A stretch of DNA of 64,000 nt. It comes from Rhizobium sp. CIAT894 (GTDB taxonomy: Bacteria; Pseudomonadota; Alphaproteobacteria; Rhizobiales; Rhizobiaceae). The first letter of the stretch is position 1. Each line of letters opens with the position of its first letter. The notes below the pieces were generated by a model. The model had not been told where the DNA came from. It worked only from the letters and a program-made list of their open reading frames with translations, and did not search any database. Below are positions 42,477 to 50,610 of this stretch, one piece after another. A program made the translations under genes and the position numbers. The stretch is from NCBI RefSeq assembly GCF_000172795.2, contig NZ_CP020947.1, positions 2,731,001-2,795,000 of the forward strand, given 5' to 3'.

Positions 42477-44440
42477 TGCGGGACAAACCTCGGCAGGCCA
42501 GGCAGATCACGAGCCGCCATCTCCGGCTGCTCGTGCTGTCGCTGGCCACGCTGATCGCCATTTCGCTCTTGTCGCGCCTGCCCGCCTGGTCGCTGCTGGA
42601 GCTCAGAAGCTTCGATTACCTTTCGACGTTCGACGATCCGCGCCCGCCGCAGGACGGGCCCGTGATCGTAGCGATCGACGAGCCTTCACTGGCCGATATC
42701 AACGCGCAATGGCCCTGGCCGCGCAGCCTGCATGCCGAGCTGGTGAGACAGTTGCGCGCAGCCGGCGCCCGTGCCATCGGCCTCGATATCATCATGGCCG
42801 AACCCTCCAATCCCGACAATGACGCGGCAATCACCGAGGCCGTCGGCGCCGACGTCGTGCTGGCCGGCGACGAAACGCTGATCGAGACGCCGCAGGCCTC
42901 GCAGCTGATCCGTGCCACACCGCTGCCGCAGCTGATCGAAGCGGGTGCGGTGACCGGCATCGCCTCGATCGATCTCAGCGGCGACGGCATCTTCCGGCGC
43001 ATTCCAGGTTACGAGGACGGCTTTGCCGCCATGCTGGCGAAAACGTCGGGAACGACACACGCATCCGTGCCGGCCGGTCGGCTCATCCAATCCCTAGGCC
43101 CGGCACGCAGCTATCCCACCGTCTCCTATTACCAGGCGCTCGACCCTGAAAATCTGCTGCCGCCGGATTATTTCAAGGACCGCGTCGTGCTGGTCGGCCT
43201 CAGCCTGCAGAACGCGCCCGAGATCGACAAGCGCGGTGTCGATGCCTTTGCGACACCCTATACCGTCCACACCGGCAAACTCGTCTCCGGCGTCGAGATT
43301 CAGGCGACAATCTACGACAACATCCGCCGCGGCTTGTCGATCGCCGAAGCCCGGCTGCCGACGGTCGCCGCCTGCATTCTGATCTCGGTGCTGCTGGCCG
43401 CCACAACCGTCTGGCGCTCGACCGGATGGCTGACGATCGTCACCAGTGCGGCCGCTCTGCTGGCCTTTGCGGCCGTCAGCTTTGCCGGCATCCGGCTTGC
43501 CCATGTCTTCGTCTCGCCGCTTGGCCCCACAATCGCCTATATCGCGGTCGCCTTCGGCCAGGCGGCCTTCGACTATGCCGAGGAGCGCCGCAACAAGCGG
43601 CAGATCATCCGCGCCTTCGCCCAATATATCTCACCCGATCTCGTCCGGCGGCTGTCGAACGATCCCTCGCAGTTGAAGCTCGGCGGCGAACGGCGCACGC
43701 TCTCCGTGCTGTTTTCCGACGTACGCGGCTTCACCACCATCGCCGAGACGCTGAGGGACGATCCGGAGCAACTGACCGGCCTGATCAACCGGCTGCTGAC
43801 GCCGCTTTCCGACGTGGTGATGGATCACGGCGGCACGATCGACAAATATATGGGCGATTGCATCATGGCCTTCTGGAATGCGCCGCTCGACGATCCCGAC
43901 CATGCGCTCCACGCGGTCAGAGCCGCACTCGCCATGCAGGCAGCGATATCGCGGCTCAACGGCCAGCTGGAGCGGGAGGCGGCGACACGCGGAGAAAAGC
44001 CGCATGTTTTGAAGATGGGCGTCGGCATCAACACCGGCGAATGCATCGTCGGCAACATGGGCTCGACCCGCCGCTTCGACTATTCCTGCCTCGGCGACAG
44101 CGTCAACCTCGCCTCCCGCCTCGAAGGCGCCTCGAAGAATTACGGCGTGGCGCTGCTGCTCGGCGAGGAGACGGCCAGGCTGGTCACTGAGACCTACACC
44201 GTCGTCGAGCTCGACCGCATCATCGTCAAAGGCCGCACCGTCCCCTCGCCCATCTTCACCGTCGTGCATAAGGCCGACGCCGAAGCACTCGCCGCCCACC
44301 AGGCCTTCATCGACGCCAAATATGCCGCGACGCTTGCGCCGTCCGACCCGGTCTTTGATCGGCTGAGTGCTGAGATACCGGAGCTTGCCGCCTATTATGC
44401 GATCGTGCGGGATGAGCTGGCCGAATCCGGCGGGGAATGA
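42476..44440 (+). CDS. CHASE2-domain class III adenylate cyclase (CyaK-like)
   Basis: 654 residues, starting in the TGATG junction with the receptor gene. One TM helix near 17-34, a periplasmic CHASE2 sensor about 40-290 (VIVAIDEPSLADINAQWPWPR, RAIGLDIIMAEPS, KDRVVLVGLS), three TM helices about 300-365, a linker helix (ISPDLVRRLSNDPSQLKLGGE) and the cyclase about 400-600. Metal Asp in LFSDVRGFTTI and DKYMGDCIMAF, adenine-selecting Lys (DKYMGD) and Asp (RFDYSC), and Asn/Arg in GDSVNLASRLEG: all predict cAMP production. Signal probably comes from the outer-membrane partner. Confidence 0.92.
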   Translation: MRDKPRQARQITSRHLRLLVLSLATLIAISLLSRLPAWSLLELRSFDYLSTFDDPRPPQDGPVIVAIDEPSLADINAQWPWPRSLHAELVRQLRAAGARAIGLDIIMAEPSNPDNDAAITEAVGADVVLAGDETLIETPQASQLIRATPLPQLIEAGAVTGIASIDLSGDGIFRRIPGYEDGFAAMLAKTSGTTHASVPAGRLIQSLGPARSYPTVSYYQALDPENLLPPDYFKDRVVLVGLSLQNAPEIDKRGVDAFATPYTVHTGKLVSGVEIQATIYDNIRRGLSIAEARLPTVAACILISVLLAATTVWRSTGWLTIVTSAAALLAFAAVSFAGIRLAHVFVSPLGPTIAYIAVAFGQAAFDYAEERRNKRQIIRAFAQYISPDLVRRLSNDPSQLKLGGERRTLSVLFSDVRGFTTIAETLRDDPEQLTGLINRLLTPLSDVVMDHGGTIDKYMGDCIMAFWNAPLDDPDHALHAVRAALAMQAAISRLNGQLEREAATRGEKPHVLKMGVGINTGECIVGNMGSTRRFDYSCLGDSVNLASRLEGASKNYGVALLLGEETARLVTETYTVVELDRIIVKGRTVPSPIFTVVHKADAEALAAHQAFIDAKYAATLAPSDPVFDRLSAEIPELAAYYAIVRDELAESGGE

Positions 44441-44512
44441 CGGATCGTCGGAGCGGGCTAACGCAACCGGTAACGTCTATTGACACCAAGCGGGATCCCG
44501 ATCGCCTGCAAT

Positions 44513-44848
44513 CTACTGCTTCTCGATGTCAAATCCATAGGCCCGCTGAACGAGCGCAACGCGAATTTCGTATCGGGAATACCAGTCTTGGCGTCCTCGA
44601 CGTTGTGCCTCGAGGTGATCGACGACGGACTTCCAGTTGCGAATGCTTGCTTCGTCTTTCCAGTAGGAGATCAATATTCCGAAGCCATCTGCTCCGCGAG
44701 CACTTTCGAAACCCAGATAGCCCGGCTGCCGGCTCGCGAGTTCGGTCATTGCATAACCCATCTCGCCATAACCATCGTCTATCTCGGTTCGCTGAGACGT
44801 AAAGCTCACCATGTAATATGGAGGTTCCGGTAGAGAAGAAATGCGCAT
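44513..44848 (-). CDS. Antibiotic-biosynthesis-monooxygenase (ABM) domain protein
   Basis: 111 residues from the ATG at 44848 (MRISSLPEPPYYMVSFTSQR); the upstream extension is not conserved in type. Ferredoxin-like ABM fold: EMGYAMTELASRQPGYLGFESARG, GFGILISYWKDEASIRNWKS, HLEAQRRGRQDWYSRYEIRVA. Such proteins are small cytoplasmic oxygenases or stress proteins without cofactor; function here unknown. It is convergent with the cyclase gene. Confidence 0.82.
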   Translation of the reverse strand: MRISSLPEPPYYMVSFTSQRTEIDDGYGEMGYAMTELASRQPGYLGFESARGADGFGILISYWKDEASIRNWKSVVDHLEAQRRGRQDWYSRYEIRVALVQRAYGFDIEKQ

Positions 44849-44987
44849 ACAGCATCTCGCTTGTAGCCGATAGACAGGCAGTTCGACCACACTCTCAGAG
44901 ATTGCGGGTGGATTCAAGCGCGACCAAGCCGCGCCGTCGGCAGATGAAACGAAACAACCATTCCAAAGCTTTCGGTGCGAGCAATTG

Positions 44988-45527
44988 CTATCCGGTCGGA
45001 CGTTTATCGATCGTATGGAGATTGGTCGGCGCGCCGTGCAGCATTACCTCGCGTTCGAAACGGAAGCCGCATTTCTCAAGAATCCGTTTAGACGCGGCAT
45101 TGGCCGAGCGGACCAACCCGATCACACGGTTCGCATGCAGGTCGTCAAAGGCAAAGGCCAAGGTTTCTCTGACCAGTTCCGTGGCGTACCCCCGCCCCCA
45201 GCTTTCGGGCTGCAGATGATAGGAAAGATTGAGGCCGTCGAAATCTCTCGAATTGGTCACGCCCCCGAAACCGATCAACGCATCCTCCGTCTCAACCGCC
45301 CAGCGCCCGAAGCCGTGCTCTTCCCAATGCTTGATATCGCGCGCAAGCCGCTCCGCACTTTCCTCCGGCGAGTCCGGCCGGGGCACGGGCCGATGCGCGA
45401 CCAATTCCGGCCGTGAAAAAAGTTCGGTCAGGAAATGAATATCCGCCGGCTCAGGAATTCTGAGCCTCAACCTCGTCGTCAGCCTCATTGCCGGCGACGC
45501 AGCGCCATTGAATTCTCTGTCACGCAT
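44988..45527 (-). CDS. GNAT N-acetyltransferase (RimJ/RimL-like)
   Basis: 179 residues. Acetyl-CoA domain: LRLRIPEPADIHFLTELFSRP, FGRWAVETEDALIGFGG, then the pyrophosphate loop in QPESWGRGYATELVRETL (Q/RxxGxG/A pattern), NRVIGLVRSANAASKRILEKCGF. The RimJ-type layout suggests acetylation of a protein N-terminus, amino acid or small amine. The substrate is unknown and the gene is monocistronic. Confidence 0.88.
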   Translation of the reverse strand: MRDREFNGAASPAMRLTTRLRLRIPEPADIHFLTELFSRPELVAHRPVPRPDSPEESAERLARDIKHWEEHGFGRWAVETEDALIGFGGVTNSRDFDGLNLSYHLQPESWGRGYATELVRETLAFAFDDLHANRVIGLVRSANAASKRILEKCGFRFEREVMLHGAPTNLHTIDKRPTG

Positions 45528-45609
45528 CTCTCATCCAGTTCCGAAAACCGATGCGGACCTATCTGGAGGTCACATCTCGACGAGCGTCTGCTTATCGTTA
45601 TCCAACAGC

Positions 45610-46197
45610 CTAACGATCCGCTGCCCGCAGCCTCGCAATTTCAGGGGCAACCACTGCGATGAACAGTCCGGGATCGCCGAGCGCCCTCGCAGAGAGCATC
45701 GCGCCATGGACCGAAGCCATCAGCATTTGCGCCTGCTCTTCCGGCCGCCTGTCCAGCCGGAACAGGCCCTGCTCGACGCCTGCCTGCAGCACGGAGGTAA
45801 GCCATGCCGCCAGCCCCTGGAAATGGGCGCGGACGCGTGAGGCGACATCGTCCGGCAGCATCTGCACTTCGCTCGCCAGCATCGCGCAGACGCAGAAAGG
45901 CTGCGAGGCATCGCGAATGCATGTGTGCCAATAGTTGATGTAGAGATGCAATTGATCGGCGGGGCTTGCAGCCTGCTCGCGCAGCGACTGCAAACCCGCC
46001 TCCGCCTGCTTGACGTAACGATCCACCAGCACCGAAGCCAGCTCCGCCTTTGTCGGAAAATGATGGTGGATGCTAGCCTTCCTGATGCCGATCGCAGCCG
46101 AGATGTCGGCATAGCTGAAGCCGTTATAGCCGCCCGCCACGATAAGCGACTGGGCGATGTCGAGAATTTTGTCGGACGTCGAAGCCGTTGATTTCAT
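45610..46197 (-). CDS. TetR-family repressor
   Basis: 195 residues. HTH at 10-55 (ILDIAQSLIVAGGYNGFSYADI, AAIGIRKASIHHHFPTKAEL, each in parts), then a TetR_C ligand domain with CVCAMLASEVQMLPDDV. Divergent from the membrane-protein gene at 46337; two CTACC/GGTAG-type operators lie between, one over the target promoter. So it probably represses that gene and itself. Confidence 0.9.
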   Translation of the reverse strand: MKSTASTSDKILDIAQSLIVAGGYNGFSYADISAAIGIRKASIHHHFPTKAELASVLVDRYVKQAEAGLQSLREQAASPADQLHLYINYWHTCIRDASQPFCVCAMLASEVQMLPDDVASRVRAHFQGLAAWLTSVLQAGVEQGLFRLDRRPEEQAQMLMASVHGAMLSARALGDPGLFIAVVAPEIARLRAADR

Positions 46198-46205
46198 AGA
46201 GCCGC

Positions 46206-46219
46206 CTACCTTCTGGTAG
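46206..46219. promoter_or_regulatory. TetR operator candidate, near site
   Basis: Inverted repeat CTACC-TTCT-GGTAG just upstream of the TetR start codon; half-sites match those at 46297. Probably autoregulation. Confidence 0.55.
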
Positions 46220-46279
46220 ACAGATTGTCAAGTCTTTCGCTGCATCGCCGTCATCACAAGAAGGTGTGCGGCCGCGGCG

Positions 46280-46314
46280 TTGACTCCGCTTTTAATCTAC
46301 CTACTAGTAGGCAG
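46280..46314 (+). promoter_or_regulatory. Promoter with overlapping TetR operator
   Basis: TTGACT at 46280-46285 as -35 and TACTAG at 46302-46307 as -10, 16 bp apart. The perfect palindrome CCTACTAGTAGG (46300-46311), within a CTACC half-site context like 46206, covers the -10, as expected for a repressor site controlling the gene at 46337. Confidence 0.55.
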
Positions 46315-46336
46315 ATAATCACGAAGGAACCTGCCG

Positions 46337-46894
46337 ATGCAAACTCAATCTTCCCTCCAGCCAGACTGGCTGAGATCCTACTATTTCACGCGCGCCGCCT
46401 TCTCGGTGATTTGGATTGCTGCCGCCATTCTCCTTGCCGGGCAGCCACGCGCCGCGGCCTTTCTGCTGGTGGTCTATCCCCTGTGGGATGCGCTGGCCAA
46501 TCTGGTCGACGCCCGGGTCAATGGCGGCCTGCAGGCCAACCCGTCCCAGACGTTGAACGTCGCCATCAGCACCGTCACGGCGCTCGCCGTCGCCATTGCG
46601 CTTGGCCGCAGCAACGACGCGGTGCCGGCCGTGTTCGGGACTTGGGCGATCCTCTCGGGCCTGTTACAGCTCTATACCGGCGTAACGCGCTGGGGCATCT
46701 ACGGCGCCCAATGGGTCATGATCCTGAGCGGCGCGCAATCGGCCCTTGCCGGCGGCTACATGATCAGCCAGTCCTTTGCCGCCGCCGCGCCGACGATCCT
46801 CGATATCGTGCCCTATGCCGGGTTCGGCGCCTTCTACTTCCTGCTGTCATCGATCTGGCTTGTCGTCGCAGCCCGTCGCAACGCACAAGCATAG
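46337..46894 (+). CDS. Multispanning membrane protein (DUF308/HdeD-like)
   Basis: 185 residues with about six hydrophobic helices in three pairs (FSVIWIAAAILLAGQ, FLLVVYPLWDALANLVDA, LNVAISTVTALAVAIALG, GTWAILSGLLQLYTGVTRWG, YAGFGAFYFLLSSIWLVVAA). The pattern of a small six-helix protein with WAILSG.LQL recalls HdeD/DUF308 proteins, but I am not sure. TetR-regulated by position. Function unknown. Confidence 0.75.
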   Translation: MQTQSSLQPDWLRSYYFTRAAFSVIWIAAAILLAGQPRAAAFLLVVYPLWDALANLVDARVNGGLQANPSQTLNVAISTVTALAVAIALGRSNDAVPAVFGTWAILSGLLQLYTGVTRWGIYGAQWVMILSGAQSALAGGYMISQSFAAAAPTILDIVPYAGFGAFYFLLSSIWLVVAARRNAQA

Positions 46895-47043
46895 GCGCTG
46901 CCGGTCGGCGCGGCGGCGATCTGACGTATTGCCGCCGCCGCTCATTCCCATGCTTCCGGCGGAGTTTTGCGGGAGACGCCCACCGTCTTTCGCGCTATGA
47001 AGAGTGGTCAGAATTCCCGCCCATAGACCCCGAGGTCACTCCC

Positions 47044-48024
47044 ATGGCTTTGAAAGTTCTCTTCATTGGCGGCACCGGCCAAATCTCCCATCCATGTGTC
47101 GAACGCGCCGTTGCCGAGGGCCATCATGTCAGCGTCTTCAATCGCGGCTTGAGAAGCGCCGCCTTGCCCGCCGGGGTCACCTCGATCATCGGGGAGCTCG
47201 GTTCGGACGCCTATACCAATCTCGCCAGGGCCAATTATGATGTCGTCTGCCAGTTCATCGCCTTTACCAGGGATCAGGTGGCGCGCGATATCGAGGTCTT
47301 CTCGGGCAATTGCGGCCAGTACATCTTCATCTCCTCGGCCTCGGTCTATGAAAAACCGCCGCGTCATTACGTGATCACCGAGGAGACGCCGGCGATCAAT
47401 CCCTACTGGCCCTACAGCCAGGCCAAGATCGCCTGCGAGGAACTGCTCCGGAAATCCGGCAATCTCGCCTGGACGATCGTCCGCCCCAGCCACACCGTCC
47501 GCACCGGCCTGCCGATCATGATGGGCGACAGCGACATCATGGCGAGACGCATGCTGGATGGCGACCCCGTCATCGTGGCGGGCGACGGCCATACGCCTTG
47601 GACGCTCACCCGCTCGGTCGACTTCGCCGTGCCTTTCGTCGGCCTTTTCGCCAAACAGGCGGCGCTCCGCGAAATTTTCCACATTACCTCGGACCGCGCC
47701 CATATCTGGGACGATATCCAGAAGACGATCGCTAGATTGCTCGGCGTGGAAGCCAAGATCGTGCACGTGCCGACGGATACGCTGATCAGATACAATCCGG
47801 AATGGATCGGCCCGCTCCTCGGCGACAAGGCCTGGACGGCCATCTTCGACAATTCCAAGGTCAAGCGCGTGGCGGGCGATTTCACCTGCGCCGAGAGCCT
47901 GGATGAAATCCTCGCCGACTCGATCCTGCATCTCAAGCAGCGCCTGGCGAAGAGCCGCCCGCCGAAGGGGGATCTGGATGCGCTGATCGACAGGATTTGC
48001 GCGGAGCAAGGTGCGCTTGGTTAG
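47044..48024 (+). CDS. NAD-dependent epimerase/dehydratase-type SDR
   Basis: 326 residues from the ATG at 47044; the frame is open back to 46225 only as a shadow of the membrane gene. Extended SDR: LFIGGTGQISHPCVERA (Rossmann), HHVSVFNRG, then an atypical active site: FISSASVYEKPP with Ser/Tyr and PYSQAKIACEELL giving YxxxK. C-terminal half FHITSDRAHIWDDIQKTIA resembles plant CSP41/NAD-binding epimerases. Substrate probably a nucleotide sugar, but undefined. Confidence 0.88.
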   Translation: MALKVLFIGGTGQISHPCVERAVAEGHHVSVFNRGLRSAALPAGVTSIIGELGSDAYTNLARANYDVVCQFIAFTRDQVARDIEVFSGNCGQYIFISSASVYEKPPRHYVITEETPAINPYWPYSQAKIACEELLRKSGNLAWTIVRPSHTVRTGLPIMMGDSDIMARRMLDGDPVIVAGDGHTPWTLTRSVDFAVPFVGLFAKQAALREIFHITSDRAHIWDDIQKTIARLLGVEAKIVHVPTDTLIRYNPEWIGPLLGDKAWTAIFDNSKVKRVAGDFTCAESLDEILADSILHLKQRLAKSRPPKGDLDALIDRICAEQGALG

Positions 48025-48128
48025 AATATCCGCAAGGCGTGGAATGATGGCAAGCGCATCGCGGACGCGCCGCCGCCTCGTTTGTCGATGAGAATGACCG
48101 GCAAGGCACTCAGGGTCGGTACACACGC

Positions 48129-48881
48129 CTATTCCAGCCGGCGCGCCTCCAGCGGAGCCTCCTGCCTAAACCCATCGAAACAGCGCCCACCGTGCCGCGC
48201 TAGCTCGCTGTCGGCCAGGGCGAGGAAGCGAGCGCCGTCGCCCCCTGCTGCGAGGCGGAACGCGGCGTCGAATTCGGCTGCCAATTGCGCATCCAGCTTC
48301 CGCATGACCCGCGGCGCCCATTTCCCTCGACCGGCCCATGCGCCGCGCCCGAGGAGAATGAGATCGGCGAGCTTCTGGTGGAGTTGCGCGGCGATGGCGG
48401 CGATCTCCTCGGGAGGGCGCGCGCCACGCAGATCGTCGGCAAGGTCGGTGACCTGATAGCGCAGCATGTCGTAGCCGACCCCGGCAAGCGGTTTCGGGCC
48501 GGCCGCCAGCGTGCCTGCCGCCTGCGCCTGGATGAGGCGCGCGCGCTCGATATCCGGCCCCAATATGCTGCCAGTCGCGACCATGTTGACCATGATCGGA
48601 TAACCGCTGTCGGCATCGTGATGGAGATAGTGCGCCAGCGTCTGCGGATCATGGACGAAGGCCTCGACGGGAAAACCGTCGTCAATAAATGATTCCCGCC
48701 AGGCTCTTTCCAGCGCCGGGAATACGACGACCAGATCGATATCCGAGAAGGCGGTTCCTTCGCCGCGCATGATGGAACCGGTCACAAAAACGAAAGCGGC
48801 GCCGGCAAAGCGGCTGGCGACACAGCGACGGGCAGCAGCAAGCGCCCGCTCGGCGAGAATATGTTTTGGGATATCGTCCAC
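48129..48881 (-). CDS. Nucleotidyltransferase-domain protein
   Basis: 250 residues from a GTG at 48881 with GAGGA seven bases upstream. Pol-beta-type nucleotidyltransferase: TGSIMRGEGTAFSDIDLVVVF (GS...SDxD; read in two parts) with a second carboxylate region VEAFVHDP. The C-terminal 130 residues are helical (LADLILLGRGAWAGRGKW). Kanamycin nucleotidyltransferase-like in outline, but the acceptor is unknown. It is preceded by a leader-peptide attenuator (48917-49077), unusual for this class. Confidence 0.85.
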   Translation of the reverse strand: MDDIPKHILAERALAAARRCVASRFAGAAFVFVTGSIMRGEGTAFSDIDLVVVFPALERAWRESFIDDGFPVEAFVHDPQTLAHYLHHDADSGYPIMVNMVATGSILGPDIERARLIQAQAAGTLAAGPKPLAGVGYDMLRYQVTDLADDLRGARPPEEIAAIAAQLHQKLADLILLGRGAWAGRGKWAPRVMRKLDAQLAAEFDAAFRLAAGGDGARFLALADSELARHGGRCFDGFRQEAPLEARRLE

Positions 48882-48916
48882 GATCTGGTCCTCGAATGCG
48901 GGACACGGGCGGCAAC

Positions 48917-48943
48917 AAAAAACCCGCTCGTCTCCGGCGGGTT
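48917..48943 (-). terminator. Attenuator terminator before nucleotidyltransferase gene
   Basis: On the minus strand AACCCGC pairs with GCGGGTT over a 9-base loop and is followed by six T. It ends 35 bp before the GTG start. A stronger upstream hairpin (48979-49012, GTCTAC/GTAGAC outer stem) and an alternative pairing of GCGGTGGGTGG with CCAACCCGC give the mutually exclusive structures of a classical attenuator. Confidence 0.75.
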
Positions 48944-48972
48944 GGTCTTAACGGCGATGAACGGAATTCAGT

Positions 48973-49041
48973 TCACGCGTCTACCACCCACCGCGGCGCG
49001 GTGGTCGTAGACGTCGTCGAAACTGCAAAAACCCTGTTCAT
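48973..49041 (-). CDS. Leader peptide of attenuator
   Basis: 22 codons, ATG 49041 to TGA 48973-48975, too short for routine gene calling. The peptide reads MNRVFAV then STTSTTT then APRWVVDA: five Thr codons and two Ser codons in seven. The ATG lies about 7 bases after the -10 box, so the mRNA is leaderless or nearly so, as often in alphaproteobacteria. Ribosome stalling at the Thr/Ser run would favour the antiterminator. Confidence 0.65.
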   Translation of the reverse strand: MNRVFAVSTTSTTTAPRWVVDA

Positions 49042-49048
49042 GGCCTGA

Positions 49049-49077
49049 ACGATAGCGGTCGACCGCGATAGCGTCAA
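49049..49077 (-). promoter_or_regulatory. Sigma-70-type promoter of leader transcript
   Basis: On the minus strand TTGACG (49077-49072), 17 bp, TATCGT (49054-49049). The leader ATG follows after 7 bases. Confidence 0.65.
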
Positions 49078-49121
49078 TCCGCCGAAACGGGACGCCAAGA
49101 CCGCTCCCCGGCGCTCTGGTT

Positions 49122-49233
49122 TTCGTCTAAAGCGCGTCGCGATCTTTCAGATTTGCTCCTCGCGCTTTAGGTCCTTGTTTTCGCATGTCGTTGCCGCAAA
49201 ACCGCTGCACACTTTTGCGCGACATGCTCTAGG
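49122..49233. repeat. Conserved two-hairpin intergenic element
   Basis: First stem CTAAAGCGCG (49127) with CGCGCTTTAG (49161-49170); second stem GCATGTCG (49183) with CGACATGC (49220-49227), with an inner TTGCCGCAAAA/TTTTGCG pairing. I recall near-identical elements in many rhizobial gaps. It lies between the attenuator and the fumarylacetoacetase-family gene. Confidence 0.6.
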
Positions 49234-49280
49234 ATGGCGCCAGACCCGCAAGCAAGACTCGAAAACAGGAAGAGCCGCCC

Positions 49281-49976
49281 ATGCCCCACCCCGTCACCGT
49301 CATCCCGCGTCCCGCACCGGTTCTGCTGCCGGTGGACGGCAGCGATGAGCGATTTCCGGTGCGCCGCGTCTATTGCGTCGGGCGCAACTATGCCGACCAT
49401 GCGATCGAGATGGGCCATGATCCCTCCCGCGAGCCGCCCTTTTTCTTCCAGAAGAATGCCGATAACCTGCTGCCGGCAGGCCATGCTTTTCCTTATCCGC
49501 CGCTCTCGAACGATGTGCATTACGAGGTCGAATGCGTTCTGGCGCTGAAATCCGGCGGCGCTGACATTCAGGCCGCAGACGCGCTCGACTGCATTTACGG
49601 CTATGCCGTCGGCATCGATTTCACCCGTCGAGACCTGCAGGGCGAGGCAAAGAAGCTCGGCCGCCCCTGGGAGGTCGGCAAGGCCTTCGAACATTCCGCC
49701 CCTGTCTCGCCGATCGTTCCGGCAAGCCGCATCGGTCACCCCTCGCAGGCAAGGATCTGGCTGGAACAGAACGGCAGCCGAGTCCAGGATGGCGATCTCA
49801 ACCAGATGATCTGGAAGGTGCCGGAGATCATCGCCGAACTGTCGAAGCTCTTCACCCTCGCACCGGGTGATGTCATCATGACCGGCACGCCGGCCGGCGT
49901 CGGCGCCGTCGCCAGGGGTGATCGCATCAATTGCGGGATCGACGGCATCGCCATCCTGTCGGTCGAAGTCGTCTGA
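49281..49976 (+). CDS. Fumarylacetoacetate hydrolase (FAH) family protein
   Basis: 231 residues, AGGAAGAG upstream. FAH fold: CVGRNYADHAIEMGHDPSREPPFFFQKN, metal ligands in HYEVECVLALKSGG (Glu pair) and GIDFTRRDLQ (Asp), then GKAFEHSAPVSPIVP and the end MTGTPAGVGAVARGD. Of the YcgM/acylpyruvate hydrolase size; probably cleaves a C-C bond in an acylpyruvate or oxaloacetate-type compound. Ten bp before the carbonic-anhydrase-like gene, same operon. Confidence 0.9.
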   Translation: MPHPVTVIPRPAPVLLPVDGSDERFPVRRVYCVGRNYADHAIEMGHDPSREPPFFFQKNADNLLPAGHAFPYPPLSNDVHYEVECVLALKSGGADIQAADALDCIYGYAVGIDFTRRDLQGEAKKLGRPWEVGKAFEHSAPVSPIVPASRIGHPSQARIWLEQNGSRVQDGDLNQMIWKVPEIIAELSKLFTLAPGDVIMTGTPAGVGAVARGDRINCGIDGIAILSVEVV

Positions 49977-49986
49977 GGAGAAAGCC

Positions 49987-50517
49987 ATGCCCGTCTACGC
50001 ACTTGGCGGATCGGCGCCGAAACTGCCCGCTGCCGGACTCTATTGGATTGCACCGGATGCCCATGTTATCGGTCAGATCGAACTCGGCGAGAGTGTCGGC
50101 ATCTGGTTCGGCGCCGTGCTGCGCGGCGACAACGAAAAGATCACGATCGGCGAAGGCACCAACGTCCAGGAAGGTGTGATGGCCCATACCGACATGGGCT
50201 TCCCGCTGACGACAGGCAAAGGCTGCACCATCGGCCACCACGCCATCCTTCACGGCTGCATCCTGGGCGACAACGTGCTGATCGGCATGGGCGCCACCAT
50301 CCTGAACGGCGCGAAGATCGGTAACAACTGCCTGGTTGGAGCCAATGCGCTGGTGACCGAAGGCAAGGAATTCCCCGACAATTCCCTGATCGTCGGAGCG
50401 CCTGCCCGCGTCGTGCGCGTGCTCGACGCGGCGGCGATCGAAGCCATTCGTCGCTCGGCCGAAAACTACGTCGCCAACTGGCAGCGCTTCGCCCGCGATC
50501 TCAAGCAGATCGGATGA
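49987..50517 (+). CDS. Gamma-type carbonic anhydrase family protein
   Basis: 176 residues from the ATG at 49987. Left-handed beta-helix hexapeptide repeats (IGQIELGESVGIWFGAVLRGDNEKITIGEGTNVQEG). Metal-binding His in VMAHTDMG, GCTIGHHAILHGC (two His), matching the gamma-CA/PaaY ligand pattern. C-terminal helix ENYVANWQRFARDLKQIG. Members act as zinc/iron hydratases or thioesterases; coupling to the FAH gene suggests a catabolic side role. Confidence 0.9.
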   Translation: MPVYALGGSAPKLPAAGLYWIAPDAHVIGQIELGESVGIWFGAVLRGDNEKITIGEGTNVQEGVMAHTDMGFPLTTGKGCTIGHHAILHGCILGDNVLIGMGATILNGAKIGNNCLVGANALVTEGKEFPDNSLIVGAPARVVRVLDAAAIEAIRRSAENYVANWQRFARDLKQIG

Positions 50518-50610
50518 GATAGGCAACTCAGAAGTAGTGGCCAACCTGACGCGCTTAAGCCGCACGCCACCGCAATAGCAGCCCAGGGCTGCTTTCATTG
50601 AAAAACCGCC

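Noticed and set aside
46225..47043. Long N-terminal extension of the SDR at 47044
   Set aside because: Alternate-frame shadow of the membrane-protein gene; SDR Rossmann motif begins at 47044.
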